From NCBI RefSeq assembly GCF_030269125.1, contig NZ_BSSM01000007.1, forward strand, positions 310,001 through 374,000: a DNA stretch of 64,000 bases, given 5' to 3'. Under the pieces are notes generated by a model, which was not told where the DNA came from, made no database searches, and saw only the letters and a program-made list of their open reading frames with translations. The position numbers were made by a program, and so were the translations under genes. Origin of the DNA: Streptomyces hygroscopicus subsp. hygroscopicus (lineage in GTDB: Bacteria; Actinomycetota; Actinomycetes; Streptomycetales; Streptomycetaceae). Below, piece after piece: positions 25,485 through 33,972 of this stretch; the first letter of the stretch is position 1, and each line of letters begins with the position of its first letter.

Positions 25485-25801
25485 GGTGAATCAGCCTCCA
25501 TCGAGGTCGTCTGTGCTGGTCGGCACCCGGGTCGAGGTCTCGCCGACCCGGTGGCATCACCATGCCCGAGGCCCGCCCAGTGCGTCGATTACCTCCGGGG
25601 TCATGCCCGGACCCCCTCGCGGAACCCCCTCATCTCGACCAAAAAGGGTGGGGAATATGCCAACAGAGTGGCCGGAAAGTCGTGGTGACAGTGTTTCGGC
25701 AGTGGCGATACTCGAACATCGAGGGGCACTTCACCGCACAGAGCCGCACGGAGAGCGAGGTCCGCCCGGTACACCCGGGCGGGGCGACGGGGGAGTGATA
25801 C
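25485..25801. other. 317-bp divergent intergenic region
   Basis: Promoter region for the SnoaL-like gene (leftward) and the following hypothetical gene (rightward). It has a less GC-rich patch (25635-25720, with AAAAAGG and TATGCCAAC), which is where promoters would be expected. I see no gene or clear operator. Confidence 0.45.
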
Positions 25802-26212
25802 GTGCACGACGAATTCCTGTGCCATGTCACGGCGTACGGGGTGTGCGAGGGCCGGCGCATCGGCGTACCCCTCGGCACCTACCGTGCGCCCACCCTGGCA
25901 CTGGCTCTGTGGTGGCTGCGTGACCGCGCGTCCTGGATCGCCGAGCGGCTCGACCCCAGTCCGGAGGCGGCCCCCTTCCCGGCGGGGGCGCTGGTGCCGG
26001 TCGCCGAGACGGTGGCCGACGTGCCCGCGCTGCTGCGCGCGTGGTGTGCCGACGACGCCCGACAGGAGCGGGTGGCGGACGAGTTGGCGCAGGGGCGGCT
26101 GGTGCGGATCGCCGCCAGCGACGACACCACCGAGTACGAACTGCTCGCCGAGTCCGTCGACGCCCTACGGATGCAGCGCACCATCCCCGCGCTGGTGGTG
26201 CCGATCGGATGA
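25802..26212 (+). CDS. Hypothetical protein (actinobacterial)
   Basis: A 136-residue soluble, acidic protein that I do not recognise. It opens VHDEFLCHVTAYGVCEGRRI, has an amphipathic helical segment ALWWLRDRASWIAERLD (about 37-54) and ends LRMQRTIPALVVPIG. Codon bias is strong, and GGGGGAG lies seven bases before the GTG, so it is a real gene. There is no signal peptide or membrane segment. Its last 48 bases overlap the end of the convergent streptophobe gene. Confidence 0.7.
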   Translation: MHDEFLCHVTAYGVCEGRRIGVPLGTYRAPTLALALWWLRDRASWIAERLDPSPEAAPFPAGALVPVAETVADVPALLRAWCADDARQERVADELAQGRLVRIAASDDTTEYELLAESVDALRMQRTIPALVVPIG

Positions 26213-27484
26213 CCGGCGCCCGCGCCGCACCAGCGGGGCGGTGAGGCCGCCCAGGAATCCGGCGACCAGCCCCCACAGCGCCCCCAGGCCCACCGCCTGC
26301 CATGTCCGCGGCCGCAGCAGCAGCTCCCCGGACAGGCCGCCGCCCAGGTCGCCGATGCCGAGCAGGGACAGCCCGTAGTGGGCGGAGATCCGGCACAGCA
26401 CGCAGACCATCAGCACGGTGAGGGCGACCGCGACGGCGAGCCGTACGGCGTGCAGCCACAGCGGGGTCGAGGCCGGTGAGCGCACGGCCGCCCGGACGGC
26501 GACCGCGAGCAGCAGCACCCCGGCCGCCACCGGCAGCCAGGCCGTACGGGCGTCGTAGTCGGTCAGGGTGCGCAGGTTCACCTCGGAGACGTCCGGGGTG
26601 CGCAGCAGCACGTCCAGGATGTGCGGCACCGGCAGCCCGAACGGGCCGTCCACCCGGCCGTTCCAGGTCGCCCCGAGGCCGATGGTCAGGGCGGGCCAGA
26701 CCAGGTTGGGCAGGCCGAGCAGGATCAGCGCGAAGGTCGTCCGGGCGTGCCCGTGGGTGGCCGCCGTGACGAGCGCGACCACGAGCCCGACGACGACGGC
26801 GGCCAGCAGCAGCTCCACCATCGCGCGGGCGGCGGGTCGCGCCCGCTCCCGCCACCGGGCCCATCGCCCGGCCGGCGGCACACGGCGCGCGACCAGCAGC
26901 GCCACCAGGAGCACCCAGGCGAGCCACAGCAGCGCGAACAGCATGGTGAGCGGCACGTCCGCCCAGAAGCCGATCCGCGGCTCCGCCTGGAACAGACCGG
27001 TCAGATCGCTGAGGGTGCCGCTGCCCACGTCGACGGCGAAGGTCTGCCGGGCGGCGAAGGCGAGCCCGGTCAGCGCGAGCAGCCACAGCACGACGATCCG
27101 GGCGCCCCACCCGGCCAGTTCCCCGGCCGAGGCCACCGTCCGGTGCCGCAGCGGGCGCAGGAATCCCGAGCCGATCACCAGGGCACCGGCCAGCGCCACG
27201 GACAGGGGGAGTACCGTGATCCCGGCTTCGGTCCTGGCCAGGGCGCCCGCGTCCCCGGCGAGCCGCACGCTGCCGCCGACCGCGGTGACCACGGTCGCGG
27301 CCAGCACCCGGGGGAACGCTCCGTCCGGCAGGCCCGCCGCACCCGCCGCCCACAGCCCGGCCGCGGCCACCAGCACCATCACCGCGAGCCCGGTCAGTAC
27401 CACGGCCAGGGCCTCGGGCCAGCCGTGCCGGGCGGCGGGCCGCGCGCAGACGGTCACAGGGCTCACGCCTGCCACGCTAAGCAT
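26165..27484 (-). CDS. Streptophobe family membrane protein
   Basis: Large hydrophobic protein of up to 439 residues with about ten predicted helices, belonging to the streptophobe family, which is largely confined to Streptomyces and relatives; function unknown. Recognisable segments include AVVLTGLAVMVLVAAAGLW, FALILLGLPNLVWPAL and a short basic tail RRGRRSSDRHHQRG. The frame begins at an ATG at 27484; a GTG six codons in (27466, VSPVTVCARP) is an equally plausible start because neither has a strong ribosome binding site. It is divergent from the ATPase gene and overlaps the hypothetical gene by 48 bases at its end. Confidence 0.82.
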   Translation of the reverse strand: MLSVAGVSPVTVCARPAARHGWPEALAVVLTGLAVMVLVAAAGLWAAGAAGLPDGAFPRVLAATVVTAVGGSVRLAGDAGALARTEAGITVLPLSVALAGALVIGSGFLRPLRHRTVASAGELAGWGARIVVLWLLALTGLAFAARQTFAVDVGSGTLSDLTGLFQAEPRIGFWADVPLTMLFALLWLAWVLLVALLVARRVPPAGRWARWRERARPAARAMVELLLAAVVVGLVVALVTAATHGHARTTFALILLGLPNLVWPALTIGLGATWNGRVDGPFGLPVPHILDVLLRTPDVSEVNLRTLTDYDARTAWLPVAAGVLLLAVAVRAAVRSPASTPLWLHAVRLAVAVALTVLMVCVLCRISAHYGLSLLGIGDLGGGLSGELLLRPRTWQAVGLGALWGLVAGFLGGLTAPLVRRGRRSSDRHHQRGDGALHP

Positions 27485-27660
27485 CGGCCGGGCACCCCGC
27501 CCGCCGAGTGGTCCGTCCGCGTCGGCACCCCGGGCGGGGCGTGACGCTCGCCACTGTGCGCGGACGGCGAACGCCTGGACTGCGGGCCCCGACTCGGGGT
27601 AGGAGGACTGGTGCGAATACGACCGAACGGACGAGGCCGCCGGCCCGTGAGAGAGACAGC

Positions 27661-28113
27661 ATGACCGAGCATCTGGACGGGGCAGTGATACCGACCGGTT
27701 TCGACGTACCCGTCGAGCCGCTGCGACGTGCGACGCATTTCACCGGCGAACCCGGCTGCATCGCCGAGGCGCGGGCCTTCGCGGCCCGCTTCCTCGAGCA
27801 GTTGCGTACCGAGTGGTGCGCGACGATCGACCGCGGTGCGGACGGCGAGCTGCTCCTGCTGGTCAGCGAGCTGGTCACCAACGCCGACCGGCACAGCAGC
27901 GGTCCCTACATCCTGGAGCTGGAGGGCACGGACACGTTCGTCAGGGTGTCCGTCTGCGACAGCAGTACGGCCTTGCCCCACCGCTTCCCGAAGAACCCGC
28001 AGCGCGTCGGCCGGCACGGCCTGGAGATCGTGCACGCGCTCGCCGCCGAGGTCGCCGTGGAGCGGGTCCCGGTCGGCAAGCGCGTGATCGCCCGCTTCGA
28101 GCTGAGGCGCTGA
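27661..28113 (+). CDS. ATP-binding protein, RsbW/SpoIIAB-like anti-sigma or regulatory ATPase
   Basis: A 150-residue single-domain GHKL ATPase of the RsbW/SpoIIAB type common in Streptomyces. Visible boxes: the N box LVSELVTNADRHSS (about 60-74), a G1-like region VSVCDSST and the G2-like region GRHGLEIVHALAAEV. Such proteins bind SigB/SigF-type sigma factors or phosphorylate anti-sigma antagonists. The neighbouring convergent gene is a SigB-family sigma factor, which makes a regulatory pair likely, though they are not co-transcribed. The ATG is preceded by GAGAGAGAC. The stop codon is within a hairpin terminator. Confidence 0.85.
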   Translation: MTEHLDGAVIPTGFDVPVEPLRRATHFTGEPGCIAEARAFAARFLEQLRTEWCATIDRGADGELLLLVSELVTNADRHSSGPYILELEGTDTFVRVSVCDSSTALPHRFPKNPQRVGRHGLEIVHALAAEVAVERVPVGKRVIARFELRR

Positions 28114-28143
28114 GCGCCCGGACCCACGTCCCGGGCGCTCAGC
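28109..28143. terminator. Hairpin terminator between ATPase and sigma factor genes
   Basis: Perfect 13-bp stem GCTGAGCGCCCGG/CCGGGCGCTCAGC with a nine-base loop. It includes the stop codon of the ATPase gene and separates it from the convergent sigma gene. Confidence 0.7.
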
Positions 28144-28194
28144 CTTCCGAAGTGCCGGGCGCCGGAGCGGAGCCCCGGTCGCCCGGCCGCCTGG

Positions 28195-29082
28195 CTAGGC
28201 GCAGCCCAGCTCGCCCAGCATGCCCTGCCGCAGCCGGGTGATGATCCGCTTGATCAGCCGCGAGACGTGCATCTGGGAGCAGCCGAGCTGTTCCCCGATC
28301 TCCGCCTGCGTGGCCTCCTCCACGAACCGCAGATGGATGATCCGCCGGTCCCGCTCGTTCAGCTCGGCCATCAACGGCGCGAGCGCGTGGAAGTCCTCCA
28401 CCAGGCGCAGCCCCTCCTCCTCCACGCCGATGAAGTCCGCGAGCACCGCCTCGCCGTCCTCGGGGCCGTCGCCGGTGAGCGCGGCGTCCAGGGAGGAGGA
28501 GTTGTAGCCGTTGGCGGCGAGCTGCCCCTCGACCACCTCGTCCTCGGAGATGTTCATCAGCGTGGCCAGCTCGGCGACCGTCGGGTCGCGGTCGAGCCGG
28601 CTGGACAGCTCCTCGCGCGCCTTGGCCAGCTCCACCCGCAGCTCCTGGAGCCGCCGCGGGACGTGCACCGCCCAGGTGGTGTCGCGGAAGAACCGCTTGA
28701 TCTCGCCGACGATGTACGGCAGCGCGAACGAGGTGAACTCCACCTCCCGGGCCAGCTCGAACCGGTCGATGGCCTTGATCAGGCCGATCATGCCGGTCTG
28801 GACGATGTCCTCCATGTCGTCGCCGCGTCCCCGGAACCGGCCGGCCGCGAACCGCACGAGCGACATGTTCATCTCGATGAGCGTGTTCCGCGCGTACTGG
28901 TACTCGTGGGTCCCCTCCTCCAGCTCGGCGAGCCGACGGAAGAACTGGCGGGACAGCGCGCGCGCGTCCCGCGGGGCCACGGAGGCGGGGTCTGCGATGC
29001 CGGGCAGTGTTCCCGCGTCCGCCCCTTCCTGCCCGGTCCTCTCGGTGACCGCTGTCTGCGACCGCATCCCGGCGGTTTCCAT
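28195..29082 (-). CDS. sigL: RNA polymerase sigma factor, SigB/SigF/SigG family
   Basis: Alternative sigma-70 group 3 factor of 295 residues. Region 2 is YARNTLIEMNMSLVRFAAGR through EDIVQTGMIGLIKAIDRFEL and FTSFALPYIVGEIKRFFRD. Region 3 is PRRLQELRVELAKAREELSS. Region 4 has the helix-turn-helix TQAEIGEQLGCSQMHVSRLI. This family controls stress and sporulation genes in Streptomyces and is usually held by RsbW-type ATPases; one lies convergent next door. I start at the ATG at 29082 because GGGAGAGG stands just before it and codon bias begins there. The GTG at 29160 would add 26 codons with low third-position GC. The name sigL rests on recalled gene order in S. coelicolor. Confidence 0.9.
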   Translation of the reverse strand: METAGMRSQTAVTERTGQEGADAGTLPGIADPASVAPRDARALSRQFFRRLAELEEGTHEYQYARNTLIEMNMSLVRFAAGRFRGRGDDMEDIVQTGMIGLIKAIDRFELAREVEFTSFALPYIVGEIKRFFRDTTWAVHVPRRLQELRVELAKAREELSSRLDRDPTVAELATLMNISEDEVVEGQLAANGYNSSSLDAALTGDGPEDGEAVLADFIGVEEEGLRLVEDFHALAPLMAELNERDRRIIHLRFVEEATQAEIGEQLGCSQMHVSRLIKRIITRLRQGMLGELGCA

Positions 29083-29559
29083 TACCTCTCCCACGAAAGT
29101 CACGGTTCGACGTCTGCCCTTTTCGGCCTCTGCGTCCGGTACCTGCGCTGCTGTGTCCACGGCGCGTACCCCGGATCCGGCAGTTCATTCCCGCCGGTGG
29201 GGTCGCTTACGGCGCGGGTACCCCCGGTGACACGACGCATGCGTTCGGCGTACGGCACTGGCGCGAAACCGCCGCTCGCCCCCGCGACCTCGCCGAGCCC
29301 GGAGAACCACCGTCCGCCCGCTCACCGCCCCCGCGGGCCCCGGAAGAACGCCGCACCGAGCCGGGGCGGTCAGCGCCGCTCGTGCGCCGGGTCCGGGACC
29401 GCGCCGGGGTGCCGGGGCGCGGACCACCAGTTCGGTGCCCAGCCGGACCACCAGTTCGGTGCCCAGCCGGAACACGGCGTTCTTCGAGCTTCCGCGTGCA
29501 TCCGTCTGCGTTCACGGCGGCCGTCCGAGCGCCTCCGCGCCCGCGCTGTCGAGGGGATC
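29083..29559. other. 477-bp intergenic region upstream of the sigma gene
   Basis: Holds the sigma factor promoter region and no convincing gene. The part nearest the sigma start (29083-29190) has relaxed GC and reads open in the sigma frame but without codon bias. A 24-bp tandem duplication lies at 29421-29468. The rest is GC-rich without a recognised motif. Confidence 0.45.
29421..29468. repeat. 24-bp tandem duplication
   Basis: Two exact adjacent copies of a 24-base unit beginning GGACCACCAGTTCGGTGCCC, in intergenic DNA. Confidence 0.85.
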
Positions 29560-30576
29560 TCAGCCCTCTGGGGAAGTCACCAGCACCGCCGCGCCGTCGA
29601 AACGGCCCGCCTTCAGATCGCGCAGGGCCTCGGGGGCCCGGTCGAGCGGATAGGGGTGGGTGGTCGCGCGGACACCGTACCGGGCCGCCAGGGCGAGGAA
29701 CTCCCGCCCGTCCGCGCGGGTGTTGGCGGTGACGCTGCGCAACTCCTTCTCGTAGAACAGGTCCGTCTCGTAGTGCAACGGCGGTACGTCGCTGAGGTGG
29801 ATGCCCGCGAGCGCCAGCACCCCGCCCCGGTCCAGGGCGCGCAGCGCCACCGGCACCAGGTCGCCGACCGGGGCGAAGAGGATCGCCGCGTCCAGCGGCT
29901 CAGGCGGCGGCTCGTCCAGGTCCCGCGCGGAGGCCGCGCCCAGCTCCAGGGCGAGCGCCCGCGAGACCTCGTCCCGGGTGATCACATGCACGGTGGCGCC
30001 CTCGGCGAGCGCGACCTGCGCGCACAGGTGGGCGCTGCCCCCGAAGCCGTACAGGCCGAGGCGGCCGCCCCGCGGCAGCGCGGTGCGGCGCAGCGCGCGG
30101 AATCCGATGATCCCGGCGCACAGCAGCGGCGCCGCCGACACGTCGTCCAGCGCCTCGGGCAGCCGGTAGGCGAAGGCGGCCGGCACGGTGGTGTAGTCCG
30201 CGTAGCCCCCGTCCGCGTCCCACCCGGTGTACTGCGAGCGCGGGCACAGGTTCTCGGCGCCCCGCGCGCAGTAGGCGCACACCCCGTCGGTGCGGCGCAG
30301 CCAGGCCACCCCCACCCGGTCGCCCGGCGCGAAGCCGAAGACCTGCGAGCCGAGCCCGGCCACCTCGCCGACGACCTCGTGCCCGGGGGTCACCCCGGCC
30401 CGGCGCACCGGCAGATCGCCCTCGGTGACATGCAGATCGGTCCGGCACACCCCACACGCCCGCACCCGTACCAGCAGCTCGTCCGGTCCCGGGGTGGGCA
30501 CCGGTCGCTCCACCAGCTTCAGCGGCTCGCCCTCGACCGGTCCCCGCGCCACCACCGACCACGCCCGCATCGTCAT
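29560..30576 (-). CDS. Zinc-dependent alcohol dehydrogenase (MDR superfamily)
   Basis: Medium-chain dehydrogenase of 338 residues that oxidises alcohols or reduces aldehydes with NAD(P). The catalytic zinc site is suggested by Cys in ACGVCRTDLH and by GHE in VTPGHEVVGEV. The structural zinc lobe has three cysteines in GVCAYCARGAENLC, the fourth position being replaced, as in the AdhA-type subgroup with TDG before the first Cys. The Rossmann fold is GLYGFGGSAHLCAQVA (about 175-190). The ATG at 30576 follows GAAGGGACGGG. The gene is divergent from the VOC gene; substrate unknown. Confidence 0.9.
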   Translation of the reverse strand: MTMRAWSVVARGPVEGEPLKLVERPVPTPGPDELLVRVRACGVCRTDLHVTEGDLPVRRAGVTPGHEVVGEVAGLGSQVFGFAPGDRVGVAWLRRTDGVCAYCARGAENLCPRSQYTGWDADGGYADYTTVPAAFAYRLPEALDDVSAAPLLCAGIIGFRALRRTALPRGGRLGLYGFGGSAHLCAQVALAEGATVHVITRDEVSRALALELGAASARDLDEPPPEPLDAAILFAPVGDLVPVALRALDRGGVLALAGIHLSDVPPLHYETDLFYEKELRSVTANTRADGREFLALAARYGVRATTHPYPLDRAPEALRDLKAGRFDGAAVLVTSPEG

Positions 30577-30701
30577 CGCCCGTCCCTTCGGCAGACCGCC
30601 GGTGTCCCCAGTGTCCGACAGCTCCCCGCTCGGCGCGCGGCCCCACCTCGGGCTGGCTAGCGTGAGACGGGGACCGCGACCACACCAGGAGGGCGGCGAG
30701 C

Positions 30702-31496
30702 ATGGCCGTACAACCCGAGGGAACCCCCTGCTGGGCCGACGCGATGTTCACCGACCTGGAGGGCGCCGAGAGGTTCTACGGTGACGTCCTCGGCTGGACC
30801 TTCGGCGACTCCTCGGCGGAGTACGGCCACTACACCCAGGCGCGCGTGGACGGGAGGGCCGTCGCCGCCCTCGTCCCGCCCATGCCGGGCCAGGAGGGAC
30901 AGTCGCAGTGGTGCCTGTACTTCGCCTCGCCGGACGCCGCCGCCACCGCCGAGAAGGTGCGGCACAGCGGCGGTGACGTGCTGATGGAGCCGATGCGGAT
31001 CGGCGACCTCGGCACCATGTGCCTGGCCCGCGAGCCCAGCGGGGCCGTGTTCGGGATCTGGCAGGCGGGCACCCACGAGGGCTTCGAGGAGACGGCGGCC
31101 CCGGGCGCCTACTGCTGGGCCGAGGTGTTCACCCGGGAACCGGAGAAGGCGGACGCGTTCTTCGCCGCGGTCTTCCCGTACCGGACGAAGGACCTCGTGG
31201 ACGACGCGGTGGACTTCCGGATGTACGCCGTCGGCGAGGAGACGGTGCTCGGCCGGATGCGGATGACCGACGACTTCCCGCCCGAGGTGCCCTCGTACAT
31301 CAACGTCTACTTCACCGTCGCCGACTGCGACGAGGCCGTCGCGAAGGCGACCAGGCTCGGCGGCGTCGTCCGTTTCGGGCCGATGAGCAGCCCCTTCGGC
31401 CGCTTCGCGGCGCTCGGTGATCCGCAGGGCGCCACCTTCTCGGTGATCGACACCACGACCACCGAGGGGGAGATGCCGCGGATCAGGGAGGCCTGA
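30702..31496 (+). CDS. VOC family (glyoxalase/bleomycin resistance-like) tandem-domain protein
   Basis: A 264-residue protein with two vicinal-oxygen-chelate domains. The first (about 8-125) opens GTPCWADAMFTDLEGAERFYG and ends FGIWQAG. The second (about 133-255) opens GAYCWAEVFTREPEKADAFF and ends ATFSVIDT. The repeated CWAD/CWAE start and the FY/FF spacing are typical of secreted-signal-free Streptomyces VOC proteins annotated as glyoxalase or hydroxylase; metal ligands are partly conserved and activity is uncertain. AGGAGGG lies eight bases before the ATG. Confidence 0.88.
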   Translation: MAVQPEGTPCWADAMFTDLEGAERFYGDVLGWTFGDSSAEYGHYTQARVDGRAVAALVPPMPGQEGQSQWCLYFASPDAAATAEKVRHSGGDVLMEPMRIGDLGTMCLAREPSGAVFGIWQAGTHEGFEETAAPGAYCWAEVFTREPEKADAFFAAVFPYRTKDLVDDAVDFRMYAVGEETVLGRMRMTDDFPPEVPSYINVYFTVADCDEAVAKATRLGGVVRFGPMSSPFGRFAALGDPQGATFSVIDTTTTEGEMPRIREA

Positions 31497-31552
31497 GCGG
31501 GGCCCCGGCCGTCCGGACCGGGCACCCGCACCGTCGTGGGATGATCGTGCGC

Positions 31553-32239
31553 ATGCGTGAACGAGTGGTGGCCGCGTGCGACGGGGCTTCGAAGGGGAAC
31601 CCCGGACCGGCCGGATGGGCATGGGTGGTCTCGGACGACGACGAGCGGACGCCCGCTCGCTGGGAGGCGGGCCCGCTCGGCCGGGCCACCAACAACGTCG
31701 CCGAACTCACCGCCCTGGAGCGGCTGTTGAGTTCCGTCGACCCGACCGTGGAGCTGGAGGTCCGGATGGACTCCCAGTACGCGATGAAGGCCGTCACCAC
31801 CTGGCTGCCGGGCTGGAAGCGCAACGGCTGGAAGACCTCCGCCGGAAAGCCGGTCGCCAACCAGGAACTGGTGGTCCGCATCGACGCGCTCCTCGACGGC
31901 CGCTCGGTGGAGTTCCGCTACGTCCCGGCCCATCAGGTCGACGGCGACCCGCTCAACGACTTCGCCGACCGCGCGGCCAGCCAGGCCGCCTCCGCGCAGG
32001 AGCCGGCGGGCAGCGAACTGGGCTCGCCGGTGCCCCCGCCCTCGCCCGACACGCCCAAGTCGGCCGCCCCGCGCAAGAAGACGGTCCGCCGCTCCGGGGG
32101 CGCGTCCTCGTCGTCCCGCACCATCAAGGCGAAGTTCCCCGGGCGCTGCGTCTGCGGCCGCTCCTACGCGGCGGGCGAGTCCATCGCCAAGAACGCGCAG
32201 GGGTGGGGACATCCGGAGTGCCGTACGGCACAGGTCTGA
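31553..32239 (+). CDS. rnhA: Ribonuclease HI with C-terminal zinc-ribbon-like extension
   Basis: Endonuclease that cuts RNA in RNA-DNA hybrids. The 228-residue protein has the RNase H fold in the first 145 residues with the full catalytic set: Asp10 (AACDGASKG), Glu51 (NNVAELTALE), Asp73 (RMDSQYAM), His127 (VPAHQVDG) and Asp136 (PLNDFADR). A Pro/Ser/Thr-rich linker (about 147-190) leads to a C-terminal motif RCVCGRSYAAGESI and GHPECR, whose Cys-x-Cys and His-x-x-Cys could bind zinc. I use the ATG at 31553 (MRERVVAACDG), where similarity begins; an in-frame ATG four codons earlier is possible. Confidence 0.9.
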   Translation: MRERVVAACDGASKGNPGPAGWAWVVSDDDERTPARWEAGPLGRATNNVAELTALERLLSSVDPTVELEVRMDSQYAMKAVTTWLPGWKRNGWKTSAGKPVANQELVVRIDALLDGRSVEFRYVPAHQVDGDPLNDFADRAASQAASAQEPAGSELGSPVPPPSPDTPKSAAPRKKTVRRSGGASSSSRTIKAKFPGRCVCGRSYAAGESIAKNAQGWGHPECRTAQV

Positions 32240-32381
32240 GGAACCCGACCACGACGGCGACATCACGCGGCCCCACTCGCCGTCGCCGCCGTCCCCTCCC
32301 GCGCGGGCGCGCCGCGGGCACAGGCCGGTGACCGGAGCGCTCCGTTCCGCGGGACCGGGTGCCGGATGACAGACTGTGGTC

Positions 32382-33365
32382 ATGGACGAACGTGTAATCG
32401 ACAGGTCGGGTCAGCGGGTGTCGGTGGTGGGTCTCGGCACCTGGCAGCTGGGGGCGGACTGGGGCGACGTGGCCGAGAAGGACGCCCTGGCCGTCCTGGA
32501 GGCCGCGGCCGAAGCCGGGGTCACCTTCTTCGACACCGCCGACGTCTACGGCGACGGACGCAGCGAGCGGACGATCGCCGCCTTCCTCGGCGGCCGCCCC
32601 GATCTGCATGTGCTGGTGGCCACCAAGATGGGCCGCCGCGTCGACCAGATCCCCGAGAACTACGTCCTCGACAACTTCCGTGCCTGGAACGACCGTTCGC
32701 GACGCAACCTCGGCGTCGACCGGATCGACCTGGTGCAGCTGCACTGCCCGCCCACCCCGGTCTACTCCACCGACGCCGTGTACGACGCGCTGGACACCCT
32801 GGTCGAGGAGGAGCGTGTCGCCGCGTACGGCGTGAGCGTGGAGACCTGCGCCGAGGCGCTGGCCGCGATCGCCCGGCCGAACGTGGCCAGCGTGCAGATC
32901 ATCCTCAACCCGTTCCGCATGAAGCCGCTGCGCGAGGTCCTGCCCGCCGCCCGCGCGGCCGGTGTCGGCATCATCGCCCGGGTACCGCTCGCCTCCGGGC
33001 TGCTGTCCGGCAATTACACGAAGGACACCGTCTTCGCCGCCGACGACCACCGCACCTTCAACCGGCACGGCGAGGCGTTCGACCAGGGCGAGACCTTCTC
33101 CGGCGTCGACTACGAGACGGGCGTGGAGGCGGCGGCCGAGTTCGCGGCGCTCGCTCCCGAGGGCTGCACCCCGGCCCAGCTGGCGCTGCGCTGGATCATC
33201 GGGCAGGAGGGCGTCACCACGGTGATCCCCGGCGCCCGCAACCCCGAGCAGGCCCGTGCCAACGCGACCGCCGCCAAGATGCCGCCGCTGCCGCGGGAGA
33301 CGTTCACCGCGATCCGCGACCTGTACGAGCGACGCGTCAAGGAACAGGTCGAGCACCGCTGGTAG
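32382..33365 (+). CDS. Aldo/keto reductase
   Basis: NADPH-dependent aldo-keto reductase of 327 residues. Barrel and tetrad motifs: VVGLGTWQLG (beta1), Asp and Tyr in FFDTADVYGDG, Lys in VLVATKMGRR, His in LVQLHCPP. The C-terminal cofactor-binding helix region is VIPGARNPEQARANATA. The subgroup (long loop after AWNDRSRRNLG) includes actinobacterial sugar/aldehyde reductases; substrate unknown. I start at the ATG at 32382 (MDERVIDRSGQ) rather than the GTG two codons earlier; there is no ribosome binding site, so the message may be leaderless. Confidence 0.9.
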   Translation: MDERVIDRSGQRVSVVGLGTWQLGADWGDVAEKDALAVLEAAAEAGVTFFDTADVYGDGRSERTIAAFLGGRPDLHVLVATKMGRRVDQIPENYVLDNFRAWNDRSRRNLGVDRIDLVQLHCPPTPVYSTDAVYDALDTLVEEERVAAYGVSVETCAEALAAIARPNVASVQIILNPFRMKPLREVLPAARAAGVGIIARVPLASGLLSGNYTKDTVFAADDHRTFNRHGEAFDQGETFSGVDYETGVEAAAEFAALAPEGCTPAQLALRWIIGQEGVTTVIPGARNPEQARANATAAKMPPLPRETFTAIRDLYERRVKEQVEHRW

Positions 33366-33382
33366 TGGCGCGGCCGCGCACC

Positions 33383-33408
33383 GTTTGAAGGAACGGCCGG
33401 GCGGTTAC
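33383..33408 (+). promoter_or_regulatory. Possible SigB-type promoter
   Basis: GTTTGA at 33383-33388 and GGTTAC at 33403-33408, spaced 14 bases, resemble GNNT-N14-16-GGGTAY promoters of SigB-family sigma factors. The predicted start of transcription falls at or next to the ATG at 33418, which fits the absent ribosome binding site. Confidence 0.35.
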
Positions 33409-33417
33409 TTGCATCGC

Positions 33418-33939
33418 ATGACCAAGGAAGGACGCCGGGAAGGACACACGGAGGGACGCCGCACAGGGCGGGACGAGACCGAGGAGGAGCGGGCCGACCG
33501 GATGTGGGGTGAACTCATCCAGGAGGTCCGCGTCGCCCAGACGGGCGTGCAGATCCTGTTCGGCTTCCTGCTGACCGTCGTCTTCCAGCCGAAGTACGCC
33601 CGGCTGCCCGACGTCGACCAGCAGATCTACATCGTCACCGTGGTCCTCGGCTCCTGCGCCACCGGCGCCCTCATCGGACCGGTCTCGCTGCACCGCCTGG
33701 TCTCCGGCCGCCGGGTCAAGCCCCGGGCGGTGCGCATCGCCTCCCGGCTGACCTTCGTCGGCCTGGTGCTGCTGCTGGCCACCATGACCTCCGCGCTGCT
33801 GCTCATCCTCCGGGTGGCCACCCACGACGGCTATGTGCCGTGGCTGGTCGCGGCCGTCGTCGCCTGGTACCTCCTGTGCTGGTACGGCATTCCGCTGTGG
33901 GCCCGCCGCCGCCACACCACCCGGACGGAAAACCGGTGA
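33418..33939 (+). CDS. DUF6328 family membrane protein
   Basis: A 173-residue membrane protein. Residues 1-38 are charged and cytoplasmic (EETEEERADRMWGELIQEVR). Four hydrophobic segments follow: GVQILFGFLLTVVFQ, IYIVTVVLGSCATGALIG, LTFVGLVLLLATMTSALLLI and VPWLVAAVVAWYLLCWYGI. The conserved opening RVAQTGVQILFGFLL is characteristic of DUF6328, a family of unknown function in actinobacteria. No ribosome binding site precedes the ATG, and a SigB-like promoter ends ten bases upstream, suggesting a leaderless stress-induced message. Confidence 0.82.
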   Translation: MTKEGRREGHTEGRRTGRDETEEERADRMWGELIQEVRVAQTGVQILFGFLLTVVFQPKYARLPDVDQQIYIVTVVLGSCATGALIGPVSLHRLVSGRRVKPRAVRIASRLTFVGLVLLLATMTSALLLILRVATHDGYVPWLVAAVVAWYLLCWYGIPLWARRRHTTRTENR

Positions 33940-33972
33940 CGGCCCGGCGCACGGGCTCCGTAGGGTTCCGCC

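Noticed and set aside
29083..29160. Sigma factor starting at the GTG at 29160
   Set aside because: The added codons have low third-position GC, and the ATG at 29082 has an excellent ribosome binding site.
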